Positions 39,201 through 51,200 of a stretch of 64,000 bases of DNA are shown one piece after another. The position numbers and the translations under genes are program-made. Position 1 is the stretch's first letter; each line of letters opens with the position of its first letter. Origin of the DNA: Serinus canaria (taxonomy: Eukaryota; Chordata; Aves; Passeriformes; Fringillidae); assembly GCF_022539315.1 (NCBI RefSeq), contig NC_066343.1, forward strand, positions 44,461,433 to 44,525,432. Direction: 5' to 3'. The notes beneath the pieces are model-generated. The model saw only the letters and a program-made list of their open reading frames with translations. It was not told the origin of the DNA and did not search any database.

Positions 39201-42200
39201 TTCCTTTGTATTAGGAAAGAAAGGACATTAAGTAAGAAAAAGACATACTTTTTGGTTTTGTTTGAAAAAAAAAAGCAGAGCACATATTGCTACAGAATTT
39301 GAAAATAATGCACGACAGAACAGCCACAACATAGTCAGAACTTTCATCATATGAGAGTAATTTTGTTTTCCACATATTGTTCTTGTCTTTCCTTTCTAAG
39401 CAGTGCCAACAAATAAAACCAAGTGTACTTCCCATTACATCACAGATTATTCCAAGAGGTTAATCCATGTACGAATATGTATGAAAATCAACTACCTCAT
39501 CGCTTTAAAAAAAACTCAAACAAACAACTAAAAAAAGGAAAGACTTTGTACAATGCACTTCTTGATGGAAGTTAAAAGCAGTCAATAAATTTTAAAATTG
39601 CTTGGAATATAGAAAAATTATCACATGGCTTGAGCACCTGAGAATGACTTCAGTGGAAGTAGACCCTTTCACTTATAATGAAAGCTGAGAAAATCTAACT
39701 ATTCTTCCATTAGAGAAGGATGTAAGTTATATTCTGTGTAATGGTTAGAAAGAAACAAAGTTCAATAATTCTTAAATCTTTTAATGTAAATCCACAAGGT
39801 GGTCATGAAGTGCTTCGGTTAAGTACGTATTAAATTAGAATAAAATTAATATAGAATAAAATTAATTTAGAATAAAATTAATTTAGAATAAAATTATTAC
39901 ATAAACTTTACACTTACAGTCAGAGCATCCAAAGATTTTCTCTAAGAGTTACACTTTCAGTCAAAATTTTAGAACCTTACAAAAGTCTCTCAGCCATTTC
40001 ACCATTGTCTGAAGTGGTTAGGGAAATGAAGACAATTCATGCAAGGCATTTGCATGAATTGGCACAAAAAAATAATTTTCATTATTCTTTTGTCATCTTC
40101 AAAAAGAACTGTCATTAAGAAATTACCTCTTCTTTTTTGACAAAAAAAGTGGCTAGTCAGTCAACCATATACATATATTAATTGCTATTAGTTATGGCCT
40201 TATTATGCCTGTTAGTGAGTGTTGAACAGTTTTCACTTTAGTCTGTGGAAATCCATATAACTATTTGTGAATACTGCTCCCAAAAAATGCCATGAAAACT
40301 ATGTTTAGATTCACAGTGAAATGCTTAGGAAATGATGTGATTTGGGTTTCTTGCTGGCTAGAATATGCATTTTCTCTCTGTAGATATGAAAAATGAGCAT
40401 CTTCCATTCCCCATGGACTGCGTAGGGATTCCCTTTATCACAAGGTTAACAAAATCTGTCAATGCTAGGAGCTTTCAGCTGATGTTTCAGTAAAGAAACA
40501 ATACTGCATGGGAATTATAAATTGCCAGTCTTGCTAATTGCAGTATTTTAGAACATGGAAATTGTATTCCTCAGAATCCAAATCCCTTTTCCAAAGAATG
40601 GGTTTGTCAAAGCAATCTTTTTCCTGTGTGTGTCAGGCATGTTTCCTCATTGCCTTGCTTTCACTAGCCAACCAACCATTAAATAAATCAATTTGCCTTA
40701 GACGGTTCAACTGTGGCCAGGCAGACTCACAAATTTTGCCTGTATCAGGTATGTTGTAAGAATTAGTCTATTTCGAATTAGCTGGTAGGAAAACAGCTAA
40801 TTTTGTGCTGTGGATTACACTGATTTTGGGGCTGGATATTTGTATGGCACAGAGATGATGTCTGATCTAGAAAAGAGCTACTGGTACAAAGTCAGTATCA
40901 CAAAAACTGGGAACATCTCTAAGTTAGCGAAGTTTCTAACAGAAATTTCACTGGGCAATATTTCTGTGGTATAGTTGTAGAGGACATAAAGCAAGATTTA
41001 CTATATAAGCAAGCTATTACTGTCATCAGCAACTTTAAAAGTCAATAAATCTCAAATTATAATGCTGGAACTTCTGGCTTTTCAGCACCACTGCAGCTGT
41101 ATGTACTGCTGGATATATCTACACCCTTAACTCCACAGGCTGCAGTGGTAAAAAAGGTGGGGTCAAACTATTTGTTGTGCTGGGGAGGGACTTGGCAGCC
41201 TGAAACAATCACATACAACCTTTGCCCTTCCAATTGTGGAGTGCAGGCAGCCCCATGTGAAGTGGTTGCTCTGACTCTCACTGGGAGATTACAGAGCAGG
41301 TGGATACCCGTTCACAGAAATGAACTACACATTGAACGTTTTCTTAGTCTGATGTACTCCAGGTACTCAGAGAGAAGTGGAGCAGGGGCTGTGAAGTTAA
41401 CATCTTTGGCAGTGTGGTGCCAGTCTATTCTTTCTCCTTCACAGGTTTTTGACTGTCACTTCCTTCCTAATGAGGTCAAATACACCCACAAAGGATGCCC
41501 GCTTTTAGATGAAGACGTGGTCATGCTTAAGCTGTACAGGTAAGCAGCAGCAGCAGGTCACACTTCACTGTTACCAGGAGCCCAGCTGGCCTTAGGAAGA
41601 ACAAGCAGCCCGGTTTTTACAGCTGAAGCATGTTCTGCTGTGCATGTTGTAACTACTTAGATCCAGTAGCTGCATCATTAGTCAAGAAGTGACCATCTGC
41701 TTACAGAAACATTTCTCACCATGTATTGCAGATACGCTCATTTAACATGTCTTATGTATTGCTGGTTTATTACACAAAACCAGTGATCTTTCATTATGCT
41801 GTGGAAAGCGGCAACAGCACTTTCAGAGTACTGCTGTCCTGCTGTTCAGAGTACTGATGTTTTCTACTGTCCTGCTGACAGGGACAGACACTCTCATATA
41901 CACACAGAGAGTAACCTCTTCACACACACACACCCTTATAAGTAGAGAAATTTGAGCAGCAGGATCTAGGTTATGTTGATTCAAGGCTTGAGCACACAAG
42001 AGAGGAATCAGTTCAAGTAATTTCATTTCAAAGATGAGGACAATACCCAAATCACAAAGCAACAGAAGATGGCATGAAGCATAACTAATTTTCTTCTGTC
42101 ACTTGCAGGTTTACAGAAACGGAAACGTTTGTAGAAACATTCACCCTCCATGTGCAGTTACTTGAGCCAGACTGTAACATCATAAAAATGCGCTCCCATG

Positions 42201-45200
42201 CGTTGGAGGTCCCTGAATACTACGGCCTGTCTAGGGTGATTGACAAGAACGTCCTCACCTTTGATTACGACAGGAAGATAAACCTGGATTGCGCCATTTC
42301 CATAATCTCTTCGGAAACTCACCTGCCTGCCCATGGCCAGCTTATCTCCCGGAAAGTGCAGCAAGGGCAGTCCCGTGGAGATCAGCCATGGAGCCTCTCC
42401 CCTGGCACTAGTATGACGTGCTTTTCTTGCTTGCATTAGCACCTTCAAAGAGAAGCAGCAGATTAAGTCTGGAGCAGGGGGCTGTTTCAGACGTGCTGTG
42501 TAACAGTGGGTCGTGGGAAGTTTAATGAACAGCTTGAGTTATTGTGGGCATGAAAGGGACTCGAAGCTTTTGTGAGGCACCATGCAGATCACAGACCTGG
42601 GTCAATAATTCCTTGACTGGATTCTGTTTTTGGCCCATAGATATGTGGACCTATGTGACAGCTTTGTGTGTGCCAAGGGTCAGGAGAAACAGCACAGGTA
42701 ATTGCTGGAGGCAGCACCTAACCAAAACACCAAGGTAGGATAGAGTTGGAAGACATCAAATGAAAACAAAATCCTGTAGGAGAAATTAAGGAAAGGAGCC
42801 CTGCTTCTCATCACACTGTCTCTCTCAGGGGTACTTTAGCTACATGGGCAGGTTCCCCATGGTGGTTTCTGCTCTGGTAACTTTCACTATTGCTTTTGGG
42901 TTACAGAGCCCAGCCTGGGACAACAGTGCAGAAACAGGAGCTGTGCACTGGGACTAGGAGACATGAGCAACAAAAAGATGAGTTGTGAAGAATTTCTGAG
43001 GATGGGAATTCAGTACAGACACCTTGACCCCCCCTCACCTGACATTGATTATATTCCTGTGAGGCTGGATCTCTCAGACAGCAGAAGCAAAACTCTGCAC
43101 AAGGTAGGTTTTTATGCAAGTTTATAATGTCTGATTGTCATCCTGTGGTTTTTGTCGTTGTTGTTTCTTTTTTAATATTTTTTTTGCTCCTTGTCACATT
43201 TGAAGAGAGATAGACAGCCTTTAATTTTTTTCAGTTCTTAGAAATTTGCCAGCTAAGCTAATGAAGGTATTATCTCCATGCCTCTATGATTACACCATTA
43301 TGGCTACAGAGAAACACCTCAGATTGATTACTGCCAGACATAAGTAGTTTATCCTGAGAGAAAAAATTAATTCTGGCATAATTCCACAATTTTGTACAGC
43401 ATGATCTCTACTGACTTCAGCATACACAGTAATTATAAGTTAAGAGCTCTGCGAACATATTCAGTTAATAATAATTAATAGCTTGTGCATGTTTCTGTCA
43501 GATAAAGTTATTCATTAAACTCACATCAAATTAAGTAAGTCGTTCCAGCCCCAAATTAAGGACACAAATCAGAGTAGTGAACCTGAAAGTCATATTCATG
43601 ATGTCTCAATATTTACTCTAGTCATTTTCTAATTAAAATATTTTAATTTTTCTTTTCAAAATAATTATTGCTTTAACATATACCCTGATTTGCTATGTGA
43701 AGCTAGAAGAAATTTGATTTATTTTTTCAATTTACATTGCCTTTTCAGTTGTTTCATTTTTTTCCTGTTGTAGACGGAGTATGCATGGCTCCCTGTTCAG
43801 ATTAGAGGCGCTGTTCCCAACCAAATACCCAGAGCTGCCCCAATGGCAAAGTTCATCCTGGAAGTAGATCAATTCATTTTAACCCCTATTACAACCACAA
43901 CCATTGATGCAGAAGACAATGAAACTCCAAAGTCCCTGCTTATATTCAACATTACCAAGCCACCTCCACGAGGCTTTATCACTCACCTCTCTGACCACAC
44001 GAAACCTATTGGCTCCTTCACGTGGAAGGATCTCAGTGACACACTCATTGCTTATCAGCCTCCAAATAACAGCCACACAGAGAGGAGGAATTATGAGGTA
44101 ACAGTGGGATGTCTGAACATATGCTGGTTTTCACCTCCTCACGATTAAGTAAAATGGAAATAAATGTAATTGTATGTAATGGATATTTTTCAGGGAAAAA
44201 TGTTTTTAAAACTATATCCAGTACAGGAGCAGAGGCAAAATCTTTTACCACTTTCTCCTATGACACATCATCTTAACTAACACAAAATAGATGCTTATTG
44301 CTCACTGCATAAGAATTTCTTTGTACTGAAAACCTTTTATCTGATCTGACTGAGAAATACCTAAACAGGATTTTTTAGTAAGAGGAATAGTGAAATAACA
44401 GTGCTTGTACTTCTACCCAGGAGGCTTTGGAAAGATCAGTGGTGCCTTTTCCACACAACTTTTATCCCTGCATGATGCTACTGATCCCTGTGACCTGTGC
44501 AGAAGTGACATATTTAAAGTCATGAAAGATAGACCAGTTAAAGGCCAGGGTTGCTCTTTGGCCTTACAGCCTACCTGCTGTGATAATGGTGGTTTAGGGA
44601 GAACAAAAAAGGGCTCCCAACAGTTCCTGCTGGGAATAGTAAAATGTCACTAACACAGACAGCATGATGCAAATGATGAATCAGTTCAGGCTTCTGTCTG
44701 CAGGTTCTTGAGTAAGTTATGAAATAACTGTCTGATAAGTTACTTACGGAATTATCCAATCAAAGTAAAATGGTTGGTACTAAAGTAATAAAAGGGAATA
44801 AACAGGAAATCAGAGCAAGGCAAGCTGAGGAAATGGTTGCCTGGAAAGCAGAGCAACAGCAACAGTAACTGGCAATTGATGCTGACAAGGCTTGTCTCAC
44901 TTTTTTTTCTTGGCTGTCACAGGAACCTCATTTGCCTGTTTCCTTAAAGTGAGGACCAGACACCCTACCAAAACATCTGCTCCTTAAGTGCCTCATCTAT
45001 GTTCTGCTTTCAACATTGTCTGATTGCAGGTTCAAGAATTTGACAGTTCTGGAGTCTGAAAACTCAAGAGTTTGATTTTTTTTTTAAATTTTATTTTTTC
45101 TGTACTATTGCATACATTTTCTGTCATACCTACTTCTGGTCCTACACATCTTAAAAGGGCATGAAATGTCTCCCCCACTTTTATTACTACTGGTTAAAAA

Positions 45201-48200
45201 AAGCTCTATATTAATTGATGATTAAACCATACCCCCCAAAAAATGAAAATTACACACACTACAAATTTAGTTTCACAGAATTCACTGCTAAGAGGGCTCA
45301 GTTTTGTGCAGGACTTCCGTGGCTCTTTTTAGAAGCTAAATCAAGTTTTTTTATTAACTTATTATCAGGTGCCTGTAAGATCTCTCAATAGAGAATGCAC
45401 TATATGTGTTTTGGAGTACATTTGGTTTCCAGTTTCCAATAAGCAGTTTATCTGTTTTCACAACAGGTGGAATTTGAGGTGCATGACTTCTACTTTGAAA
45501 GGAGTTTACCAGTCACTGTGCATCTTTCTATCAGAACAGCAGATACAAATGCCCCTCGGGTTTCGTGGAATACAGGTGAGATCTCTTATGCTAAGTTAAT
45601 TTTGCTTGCAAATCAATAACATTTTGACACACGTATTTGACAAAGCTGTAAAAATCAGATTTTCACCTGGAGTCTAAGGATCATTAAACTGAAGGACCTA
45701 TTTTCCCCTACATCCGTTTTGGAGGGAACATGTTACAACAACTTGAAAAGGATCTAATAACTGGAATGAAGAATAAAGAAAAAATGGAGTTAAAGGAAAA
45801 CTGTGATTTATTTATACAGCATTTTCTTGATGAATGAACTGTTCATAAAAAAGTATGAATATTTAGGGCAAATATATGATGGAATAGGAAGAGTGGGGTA
45901 GCACATGGGAAAGACCGAGGCTTATTTGTGTTGTTTAAAGTGGAAGTGTGCAAAAATTAACAATTAGGAAAAAGGGCATGATATACCACCAGCATTTAAA
46001 GCCTGGAAACCTCACAGGGTTAGGTCTAATTTGAACAGATTTATAATGCCTGCTCTGGAAAGGGAACAGAGTCCCTCATCTAGAGTGCACTGATATTTAA
46101 CCATCAAAAGGAAAATATATAATATCAAACACGTCTGGAAATTAACACCAGGGAAAGTGCAGTTTTCCTATGGTAGGAAAGGAAAGGAGCTGAGAAGAAG
46201 GTACCTCATGTCTTCCAGAGAAATCTCACCTGAAATGACTATCTAATTAAGAAGGAGCACCGTCCTCTGTCAGGAAGATCAACATATGTTTTTAACTGCA
46301 GACTCACTAAAGAATCTCAATGTCCAGTTTCAGACATTGTGAGATTTCCAGTGCAATGCTCCTGTCGGTGCAAATGCCCAGATATGTGCCTCATTAGATT
46401 ATCAGATAATTAGAAGCCAGATGTCAAGGAAATTTCCTGCCTTACCTTTCAGATACCCTTCTCTGTGAGCCACAGTTGCACTACCCAAGACTTTCACTGC
46501 TGGGACTGAAGTCATTCACAGCATGTGGCTCCAGTGACCTGATGGCTGTCCTGCTTGACTTCCCACACTCACTGCACTCACACAAACACACAACTTTCTG
46601 TTACTGGCTCAGTCTGGGTTTCCCATGTCGGAATTCCAGCTGTCTGCTTCCTTTATGTAATTTAACTGTGGTGCTGCAGCACAAAAATTAGCTCAAACTG
46701 TGTGTCTCCACGGAGGGACCCTGAGCAAAGGAATCCCTGACTTTTATACCCCCACAATTTGTGTGTACTAGTTCCAGTGGTGATATTTGTTCTTGTTGAA
46801 GTCTCTGAGTGTCCAAATACACCCTGTGCCCTCTTTTAGACAAAGGTTCATGCCCATTGACGGTTCTTTGCCTGGGGCTTCAGATATTTCCCCCCACCCA
46901 GGACACAATCTGCAACTTGCACGTGAAGCTACCTGCACTAGGTGCATTCTGCAACATCAGAATTGGTTATTTCTCTGAAAAAGATTCCTTAAAGACAATG
47001 AAAAAATTCAAGTATGTCAGAAGCTGTTATCAGACTTTTAGGTGATAACAGCTTCGAATCGTAGTATTATAGAAGTGTTAAGATTGGAAAGAACCTGCAA
47101 ATTTATCTTCATCTGAATATCACCATGCCCACTAAACTGTGTCATGAAGTGCCATGTCTGCTTGTTTTTTGAACACTTCCAGTGATGGTGACTCCGCTAC
47201 TGCCCTGGGAGTAAGCTAAATTACTCTTTCAGTGTAGAAATTTTTCCTCATATCTAAACCCCCACTGGAATGCTTTTCACAAATAGATGTGCAGATAGAA
47301 TTAAATATTCTGGGTTTTTGCTCTGGTTGGAAACACCTTTAGAAGCTTTAGAGGCTGACAGTGATGTAAATCTCTGCTTTTTGCAGGCCTCAGCCTCCTA
47401 GAGGGGCAATCCCGACCCATCACCTGGCAGCACTTCCAAGTTGTAGACAATGATGACATCCAAAATGTTCGCTTGGTCACAGCTGATGGCTTACAGCATG
47501 GGCGGCTGTCAGTCAGAGGTAGGTAATTTCAACTGCAGAGACTGGAAAAATCTCCTCTATGCTAAAACAACAGCTCTGCTCCCTCTGCTAACCACCTTCC
47601 CCTGCTACAACCATGGGTATTAAAACAGGAATGTTCAAAAAATTCAGTATTTAAACCTTTACTTTCCTAATGTATGTTTACACTCCAAAGGCAAAATTTT
47701 AAAGAAATCAGCTATGCTTTCATTGAGAAACATGATTTGGGATAAGCACAGTCAATACATTTTCAGTTCTTACATTTTTGCTTGCACATTTTAAGGAATG
47801 CCAAGTGATTTTGTTTTGTTGGCAAATACTAACATTTGGATATAATTGTTACTGGCAGCTTTAAGGTTTATTTCAAAGAGTTGAAATTAAATTCGACTTC
47901 TAACTCATTTGCCTTCTGCATTATCAATATCATTAGTTTTGCTTTCCAGCATATCAGTCACCACAGAGCTTGGGAAAAAGGTTATATAATGGAAATCACT
48001 CTGATCTTGGCAGGGTGGGAACATGCTGCCGCTATCAATGCTGAGTTTTTTTGATAGTTGTATGTATTCATGTAAAATGCATAACCTAAACACATAAAAA
48101 AACTATTTAAAGAAAAAGAAAGGCGGTATTTTGAATATAGCAGACATAGAAACTCTTCAGAAGTAAACTTAACTCCAGAAAACTCCTGACAAGTAGTCCA

Positions 48201-51200
48201 GTGTCTGCAATATCATCCTCCTGCAAAGCTACAGACAGGAACTGTGTTGTCAGCAGTGCTGGGTGGGTCCAGCCCCAGAGACAGTGCTGGGGAGACCGTG
48301 CAGCCAGCCAGGGCCCATCTCCTGGAGGCAGTCCTGCCTCTGCACACTGCATTTGAGGGCTGCTCAGCCTACCATGCACCAGCCAGAGCTGGGTACTCTG
48401 CCTCCAGGGACTATGCCTTATTCTTTTTTGTCTCTCCTCATACCAAGGAAAACATCACCACAATTTCTGGCAATTGTTCTTTTTTTTCTTTTTTTGTAAA
48501 ACCTTAGAGGAATGCTTGGCTCTTTTCTTGGTGGCCTCTTTTCTTTTAGTGCCACTTACAGTTCTTGAATCCTTTAGCTTGCCTGATAACTGTCTTATTA
48601 CAGGATCATAACCTCAATATACCAAAACCCCTACATCATTATATTTTACTTGAAAGTAAATCCTGATCTTTAATTATAAGTATATATTTTTTGATATATT
48701 CTTTGATGCTTAAAATGCCTGTAATATGCTCTGATAAAAAAGTAGAGGTTGAAATTAAAGGGGAAACAATCACAGTTAAAAATCCTTGATGTCTCCAGTT
48801 ACCTTAAGTGACGTTTGGAGGATTTTCTCTGCTGTCACAGTTACAAATTTTGCATTCTTATTAGCTACTCTACTTCTACAACCTTTTTTTTGGTAGGTGA
48901 AGTTACATTTGATTTTTCGAGTTACCAACATGTTGTTCACCTCTCTACCTCAATAATCTTCATATTAGTGGAAAGATACTTTTCTGGGCTGAACCACACA
49001 TTTTTGATGCGTTTTCTTCCACTGTTTTGACAGGAGGGAAAGGATTCATGTTCACTGTCTCTGACATTCAGGCTGGAGTTGTCCGCTACCATCATGATGA
49101 CAGCGATTCTACTAAGGACTTTGTGGTATTTAGAATTTTTGATGGCTCCCACAGTATTCGCCACAAGTTTCCAATAAATATCCTCCCTAAAGATGATAGC
49201 CCTCCATTTCTGATCAGCAATGTGGTCATTGAAATTCAAGAGGGACAGACAATCCTGATTCAGCGCTCCATGCTTCATGCTTCGGACATGGATTCCAGTG
49301 ATGACTACATACTGTTCAATATTACCAAGCTACCACAAGCTGGAGAAGTCTTGAAGAAACCTGGACCAAACATGATAGGTAAGGAAGCACATCCATGAAA
49401 GTACACTTTTCTTTGTCCCCTCCGTTTAAAAATACAGTAAATGTTACAGTCAGACACCTTATTTTGGCTCAGGACAAATAATGGCAAATTTGGACTTACG
49501 TAATTGTAGAGTAAAATCACTAATTGATGTTGGTCTCTGCACTTGCATAAGCATCCCTGTGCACACAATTTATCCTGTAATTTTTCCATTTTGAGCCCAT
49601 TTTCCTACAGTACTTTACTCTGGAAAAAGTATTGGGCGAATCAGGAGTTAGTTTATATGCAAGGGTCTGTGACAAACTCAGAGCTAAAACATGATCCTAA
49701 ATATGCTAAATGATGAGAAAACTTTTCTTCCATGTAACAACCCAGAAAGCTAAGCTGTAGAGGCTGCTAGTCCTGCAAATTCTCTTCTGACTTTTGAACA
49801 CAGCTTTCAGCCTGTTTGCCTCATTTTTTTGAATGACCTTTAAATGACACAGAAAAGAAATTGATGGTGATCTTCAGAGAATGTGGAAGACAATGAGAGA
49901 ACATTTTGAAGGACTGGCTCCAGTTAGGGTGAAAAAGAGGACATTATACTTCCCCAATTATTTGGACAGCTAATGCATAACTTTAATTAAAGTAGTATTA
50001 AAATAATGGAGTGTTCAATAGAAGATGAATTCTTCATTTCAACAGGGTATTCTGTCAACAGTTTTCTTCAGAGGGATCTATTTAATGGAATGATTTATTA
50101 TCGTCATTTGGGAGGAGAAGTATTTGAAGATTCCCTTGAATTTGTGCTATGTGATAGCCATGACCCTCCAAATCTCTCAGAGCTACAGGTATGGAATGAA
50201 AGTATCTTTGCAGTCTCCTGAATTTTTTCTTCAAATGGCAGATATCTTACATGTTCTGACAGGCTTTCAAATAAAACTGGTATCTGATGGCCGTCATCAC
50301 AGCAGTGTTCTTTAGGGCTGTTTCTTGCTCTTGCTTTCAGTGGGGTGGTTCTCTCCCTGGCCGAATAAAGTCAAGTTCATCAAAAAGACTTCTTCCTATG
50401 CTAAAAAACAACATGCTGAAAATAAATTGTATTTGGGGACAGTACAAACAAATTAAACAACCATCCTGAAGTCAACTGAAAATAGACTATTTTTTTAATG
50501 CAAGAGCCCAACATACTGAATTTAACTTTGCATTTAATTTAAAGGGGAAACCTCTAAGAGTCAAAAGCTTTGCCTTTAACTGTTATATACCTCCATTAAT
50601 CATGTGTTGATGATATGGCATTAGAGCCACATCCTGGATCTCACAGTCCAGTGATCCACTTCTGTGTGCCTGCTGGCTAACAGCTGCTTGGGACACTCTT
50701 AGTGAGAGCAATGGCTGATGATTCTACTGTCTCCCCAATTGCAGGTGATGATGGTTCACATTATCCCTGTGGATGACCAGCTGCCCAGAGAAGCTCCGGG
50801 AGTGACCCGCCACCTGGTTGTTAAGGAGACTGAGATTTCTCACCTAACTAAGAAACATCTCCACTTCATAGATGTGGAAGAGCAAGACAGGGAGCTCACA
50901 TATACCATAACCACTTCCCCATTTTTCTCTTGCACCCATGGGTAGGTGCAACCTGACATAGCTTTCAGATGGGACAAGGGAATAAACCATGTAAGAGCAA
51001 CAGCCTCAGTAGCAGTAACATACTTGTGCCTCAAGTTCTTCCCCTGTTTGTTGAAAGTGCAGGTGCCAATAGTTGGATGCGGCTCTCCTGTTGATGATTA
51101 AGGGTAAGCTAGAGCCTGAAGCAACGGAGTAATACACAGAGTAATAAGAAATAGATAATTCACAGTTGAACAAGAAAAAAGAAGGAGTAAATCTTGTGAA

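Noticed and set aside
41145..41444. Upstream extension of the open frame into FREM1 exon 2
   Set aside because: The FREM1-like sequence begins only after the acceptor at 41444 and joins exon 1 in phase 0; the extension is intronic.
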